Positions 60,842 to 64,000 of a stretch of DNA of 64,000 bases are shown piece after piece. This stretch comes from Variovorax sp. OK212. GTDB lineage: Bacteria > Pseudomonadota > Gammaproteobacteria > Burkholderiales > Burkholderiaceae_C. Location: contig NZ_FOLP01000013.1 of NCBI RefSeq assembly GCF_900112425.1, positions 1 through 64,000 of the forward strand, written 5' to 3'. The notes beneath the pieces are model-generated. The model worked only from the letters and a program-made list of their open reading frames with translations, made no database searches and had not been told where the DNA came from. The position numbers and the translations under genes were made by a program. Each line of letters starts with the position of its first letter. Position 1 is the first letter of the stretch.

Positions 60842-63628
60842 TCAGCTCAGCTTGCCGTGGCACTGCTTGAACTTCTTGCCGCTGCCGCAGGGGCACGGGT
60901 CGTTGCGCCCGACACGGCCGAAGGCCGCGGCCTCGGCGCTGATGGCGCCCGCACCGGCGAACGCCGCGCGGCGCTGGCTTTCCTCGTCGACGCGCACCTC
61001 GACCTCGCCGGTCTCGGTCGGCGCGCTGTAGGTGATGTTGGCAACGTTCTCGCCGCGGCTTTCCAGCGCTTCGGCGGCTTCCTCGAGCTGTTCGCCCGAC
61101 TGCACGCGCACCGTCATCAACTGGCGGGTGACTTCGTTCTTGACCGAGTCGAGCAGCTGGCCGAAGAGCTCGAAGGCTTCGCGCTTGTATTCCTGCTTGG
61201 GCTGCTTCTGCGCATAGCCGCGCAGGTGGATGCCCTGGCGCAGGTAGTCGAGCGAGGCCAGGTGTTCGCGCCAGTGGGTGTCGATGCTCTGCAGCAGCAC
61301 CATGCGCTCGAACTGCGTGAAGTTCTCCTGGCCGATCAGCGCCACCTTCGCGTCGAAGTTCTCGTTCGCGTTGGCGAGCACCTTCTCGACGATGTCCTCG
61401 TCGGCCACGGCGTCGGAGGCTTCCACGTCCTTCTGCAGGGGCATGTCGATGCCCCATTCGTTGGACAGGCTCTTCTCCAGGCCGGCCAGGTCCCACTGCT
61501 CCTCGACCGACTCGCTGGGCACGTACTGGCGCACGAGGTCGGTGAAGCAGCCTTCGCGCAGCGCCGCGATCTGCGCCGTGAGGTCGCCCGCGTCGAGGAT
61601 GTCGTTGCGCTGCTGGTAGATCACCTTGCGCTGGTCGTTGGACACGTCGTCGTACTCGAGCAGCTGCTTGCGGATGTCGAAGTTGCGCGCCTCGACCTTG
61701 CGCTGCGCGCTCTCGATGCTGCGCGTGACGATGCCGGCCTCGATGGCTTCGCCGTCGGGCATCTTCAGGCGGTCCATGATCGCCTTCACGCGGTCGCCCG
61801 CGAAGATGCGCATCAGCGGATCGTCCAGGCTCAGGTAAAAACGCGAGGAGCCCGGGTCGCCCTGGCGGCCCGAACGCCCGCGCAGCTGGTTGTCGATGCG
61901 GCGCGATTCGTGGCGCTCGGTCGCGATGATGCGCAGGCCGCCCAGCGACTTCACGAACTCGTGGTCCTTGGTCCATTCGGCCCGGATGTGCGCGATGTCC
62001 GCTTCCTTGGCGGCCGCGTCGCGGCCTTCGTCGTTCTCGACCGCCTCGATCATCTTCTCGATGTTGCCGCCCAGCACGATGTCGGTGCCGCGGCCGGCCA
62101 TGTTGGTCGCGATGGTGATCATCTTCGTGCGGCCGGCCTGCGCCACGATGTCGGCTTCGCGGGCGTGCTGCTTGGCGTTGAGCACCTGGTGCGGCAGCCC
62201 CGCCTTTTCGAGCAGCGCGTCGATGATTTCGGAGTTCTCGATGGACGAGGTGCCCACCAGCACCGGCTGGCCGCGCTCGTAGCACTCGCGAATGTCCTGG
62301 ATCGCCGCTTCGTACTTCTCGCGCGTCGTCTTGTAGACGCGGTCGAGCTGGTCGTCGCGCTTGCTGATGCGGTTCGGCGGAATGATCATGGTCTCCAGAC
62401 CATAGATTTCCTGGAACTCGTAGGCTTCGGTGTCGGCCGTGCCGGTCATGCCGGCCAGCTTGCCGTACAGGCGGAAGTAGTTCTGGAAGGTGATCGAGGC
62501 CAGCGTCTGGTTCTCGGCCTGGATCTCCACGCCTTCCTTGGCTTCCACGGCCTGGTGCAGGCCGTCGCTCCAGCGGCGGCCCGTCATCAGGCGGCCGGTG
62601 AACTCGTCGACGATGACCACTTCGCCCTGCTGCACCACGTAGCTCTGGTCGCGGTGGTACAGGTGGCGGGCGCGCAGCGCCGCGTTCAGGTGGTGCATCA
62701 GCGTGATGTTGGCCGGGTCGTAGAGCGACGCGCCGTCGGGCAGCAGCTTGAACTCGCCCAGGATGCGCTCGGCGTTCTCGTGGCCGTCTTCGGTCAGGAA
62801 CACCTGGTGCGTCTTCTCGTCGACCGTGAAGTCGCCGGGCACCGTCACGCCTTCGCCCGTGCGCGGGTCGGCTTCGCCTTCCTGCTTGGTCAGCAGCGGC
62901 ACCACCTTGTTGATGGCCAGGTAGAGGTCGGTATGGTCTTCGGCCTGGCCGCTGATGATCAGCGGCGTGCGGGCCTCGTCGATCAGGATCGAGTCCACCT
63001 CGTCGACGATCGCGTAGTTCAGCGCGCGCTGGACCCGGTCGCCCGGCTCGTAGACCATGTTGTCGCGCAGGTAGTCGAAGCCGTACTCGTTGTTCGTGCC
63101 GTACGTGATGTCGCTGCCGTAGGCCTGCTGCTTTTCCTCGCGCGGCATCTGCGGCAGGTTGATGCCGACCGTCAGACCCAGGAAGTTGTACAGGCGGCCC
63201 ATCCAGGTCGCGTCGCGGTTGGCCAGGTAGTCGTTCACCGTGACCACGTGCACGCCCTTGCCGGACAGCGCATTCAGGTACACCGGCAGCGTGGCGGTCA
63301 GCGTCTTGCCTTCGCCGGTGCGCATTTCGGAGATCTTGCCGTTGTGCAGCGCCATGCCGCCGAGCAGCTGGACGTCGAAGTGGCGCATCTTCATGACGCG
63401 CTTGGAGCCTTCGCGCACCGTGGCGAAGGCCTCCGGCAGCAGGGCATCCAGTTCCTCGCCCTTGGCGATGCGGTCCTTGAACTCCTGCGTCTTGGCACGC
63501 AGCCCGTCGTCGCTGAGCTTCTCGAACTCGGGTTCGAGCGCATTGATGCGTTCCACCGTCTTGCGATACTGCTTGAGGAGCCGATCGTTGCGACTGCCGA
63601 AAATCTGGGTCAGGAAGTTGGTTGCCAT
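60842..63628 (-). CDS. secA: Preprotein translocase ATPase SecA
   Basis: The motor that pushes unfolded proteins through SecYEG. The 928-residue protein has Walker A in MRTGEGKTL (GEGKT 105-109), the DEVDSILIDEARTP Walker B near 215, the helicase second domain with GTSSIENSE near 435 and GRGTDIVLGG near 502, and the C-terminal zinc motif CPCGSGKKFKQCH that binds SecB. The ATG at 63628 matches the family start (ATNFLTQIFGSRNDR). The 5' leader holds a hairpin GCCGGCG-UUCG-CGCCGG, which could affect translation. It is divergent from a DUF721 gene. Confidence 0.98.
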   Translation of the reverse strand: MATNFLTQIFGSRNDRLLKQYRKTVERINALEPEFEKLSDDGLRAKTQEFKDRIAKGEELDALLPEAFATVREGSKRVMKMRHFDVQLLGGMALHNGKISEMRTGEGKTLTATLPVYLNALSGKGVHVVTVNDYLANRDATWMGRLYNFLGLTVGINLPQMPREEKQQAYGSDITYGTNNEYGFDYLRDNMVYEPGDRVQRALNYAIVDEVDSILIDEARTPLIISGQAEDHTDLYLAINKVVPLLTKQEGEADPRTGEGVTVPGDFTVDEKTHQVFLTEDGHENAERILGEFKLLPDGASLYDPANITLMHHLNAALRARHLYHRDQSYVVQQGEVVIVDEFTGRLMTGRRWSDGLHQAVEAKEGVEIQAENQTLASITFQNYFRLYGKLAGMTGTADTEAYEFQEIYGLETMIIPPNRISKRDDQLDRVYKTTREKYEAAIQDIRECYERGQPVLVGTSSIENSEIIDALLEKAGLPHQVLNAKQHAREADIVAQAGRTKMITIATNMAGRGTDIVLGGNIEKMIEAVENDEGRDAAAKEADIAHIRAEWTKDHEFVKSLGGLRIIATERHESRRIDNQLRGRSGRQGDPGSSRFYLSLDDPLMRIFAGDRVKAIMDRLKMPDGEAIEAGIVTRSIESAQRKVEARNFDIRKQLLEYDDVSNDQRKVIYQQRNDILDAGDLTAQIAALREGCFTDLVRQYVPSESVEEQWDLAGLEKSLSNEWGIDMPLQKDVEASDAVADEDIVEKVLANANENFDAKVALIGQENFTQFERMVLLQSIDTHWREHLASLDYLRQGIHLRGYAQKQPKQEYKREAFELFGQLLDSVKNEVTRQLMTVRVQSGEQLEEAAEALESRGENVANITYSAPTETGEVEVRVDEESQRRAAFAGAGAISAEAAAFGRVGRNDPCPCGSGKKFKQCHGKLS

Positions 63629-63797
63629 GGGTGGAGATGGGCGGGCACCTGAGACGACAGGCACTTCGACCGGATTCCCTAAGATATGGTGAAAGCAGTT
63701 GGGCGCGCTTCCCATTAAAGCAAGCGGCCTTTTTTCCGGCGCGAACGCCGGCAAACCGGGCATTTTAGCTGTCTTGTTTCTAACCCCTGGATTACGC

Positions 63798-64000
63798 ATG
63801 TATCGCCGACTTCCCCCCGCCATTTCACTGCACGACGCGGCGCAGGGCGCGCCCGCCCTGGGCAGCCTGATGGCGCGGGCGCGGGACACCGCCGAGCGGC
63901 TCAAGGCCGTGGAAGGCCTGATTCCACCGGCCATGCGCGCGGCCATCCTGCCCGGCCCGGCCGAGGGCGACGTCTGGTGCCTGCTGGTCAAGGGCAGCGC
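63798..64000 (+). CDS. DUF721/DciA-like protein, cut by the window edge
   Basis: The first 67 codons of a gene that runs off the right edge. It begins MYRRLPPAISLHDAAQ and shows LMARARDTAERLKAVEG and a VWCLLVKGSA segment typical of the DUF721/DciA group, small proteins tied in some bacteria to loading of the replicative helicase. In Burkholderiales a DUF721 gene is the usual divergent neighbour of secA, which supports the call. No stop codon is present, so its length is unknown. Confidence 0.8.
   Translation, partial: MYRRLPPAISLHDAAQGAPALGSLMARARDTAERLKAVEGLIPPAMRAAILPGPAEGDVWCLLVKGS

Overview
This window reads as chromosome of a GC-rich betaproteobacterium of the order Burkholderiales, family Comamonadaceae. 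Gene order and protein sequences look most like Variovorax; this is recognition from memory, not a database result. It is almost wholly housekeeping DNA. I support 62 complete protein genes, one gene cut by the right edge, and one tRNA. I see no phage, insertion sequence, CRISPR array, integrase or rRNA gene, and no gene-free stretch longer than about 300 bases.

Layout. Bases 1-240 hold two tandem leftward promoters for a gene outside the window and a terminator. Bases 262-19992 are almost all on the minus strand: a BON lipoprotein and a CsbD stress protein; a tight run aspS-nudB-EEP-folE-BLUF-eamA-DUF429; FmdB and DUF502 membrane-biology genes; a sodium:solute symporter; ubiB-ubiJ-Tim44-like-ubiE (ubiquinone); DUF971-HIT-giant FAD/FeS oxidoreductase; and serA. 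Bases 20170-31711 are mainly plus strand: the glycerol-3-phosphate operon ugpBAECQ, an MscS channel, then an Lrp-type regulator divergent from a three-gene ABC importer and a GNAT gene. Bases 32137-37706 carry hemA-prfA-prmC-grxD, a cupin and a CNNM/CBS protein. Bases 37724-45694 carry proS with a lytic transglycosylase, rppH, a CNP1-like lipoprotein, proB, obgE, rpmA, rplU and ispB.

The last third starts with tRNA-Pro(CGG), then pilB-pilC-pilD-coaE, and continues with zapD-yacG, mutT, a DUF815 ATPase, argJ and secA. In related genomes coaE, zapD, yacG and mutT usually sit together. Here that cluster is split twice: an MBOAT O-acyltransferase with an SGNH partner lies between coaE and zapD, and two tandem acyltransferase-3/SGNH fusion proteins lie between yacG and mutT. 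This surface-acylation island is the clearest accessory content and the best candidate for an uncharacterised system.

Other points worth following: a BLUF blue-light sensor directly behind folE in an operon that also holds nudB, so light sensing sits inside pterin synthesis; a repeated core-promoter pattern, a TATAAT-like box followed by a GC-rich stretch containing GGCT, in front of several growth-related genes; two 17-base palindromes around the Lrp-type gene; two copies of a dispersed 38-base repeat; and a cruciform-like repeat between argJ and secA.
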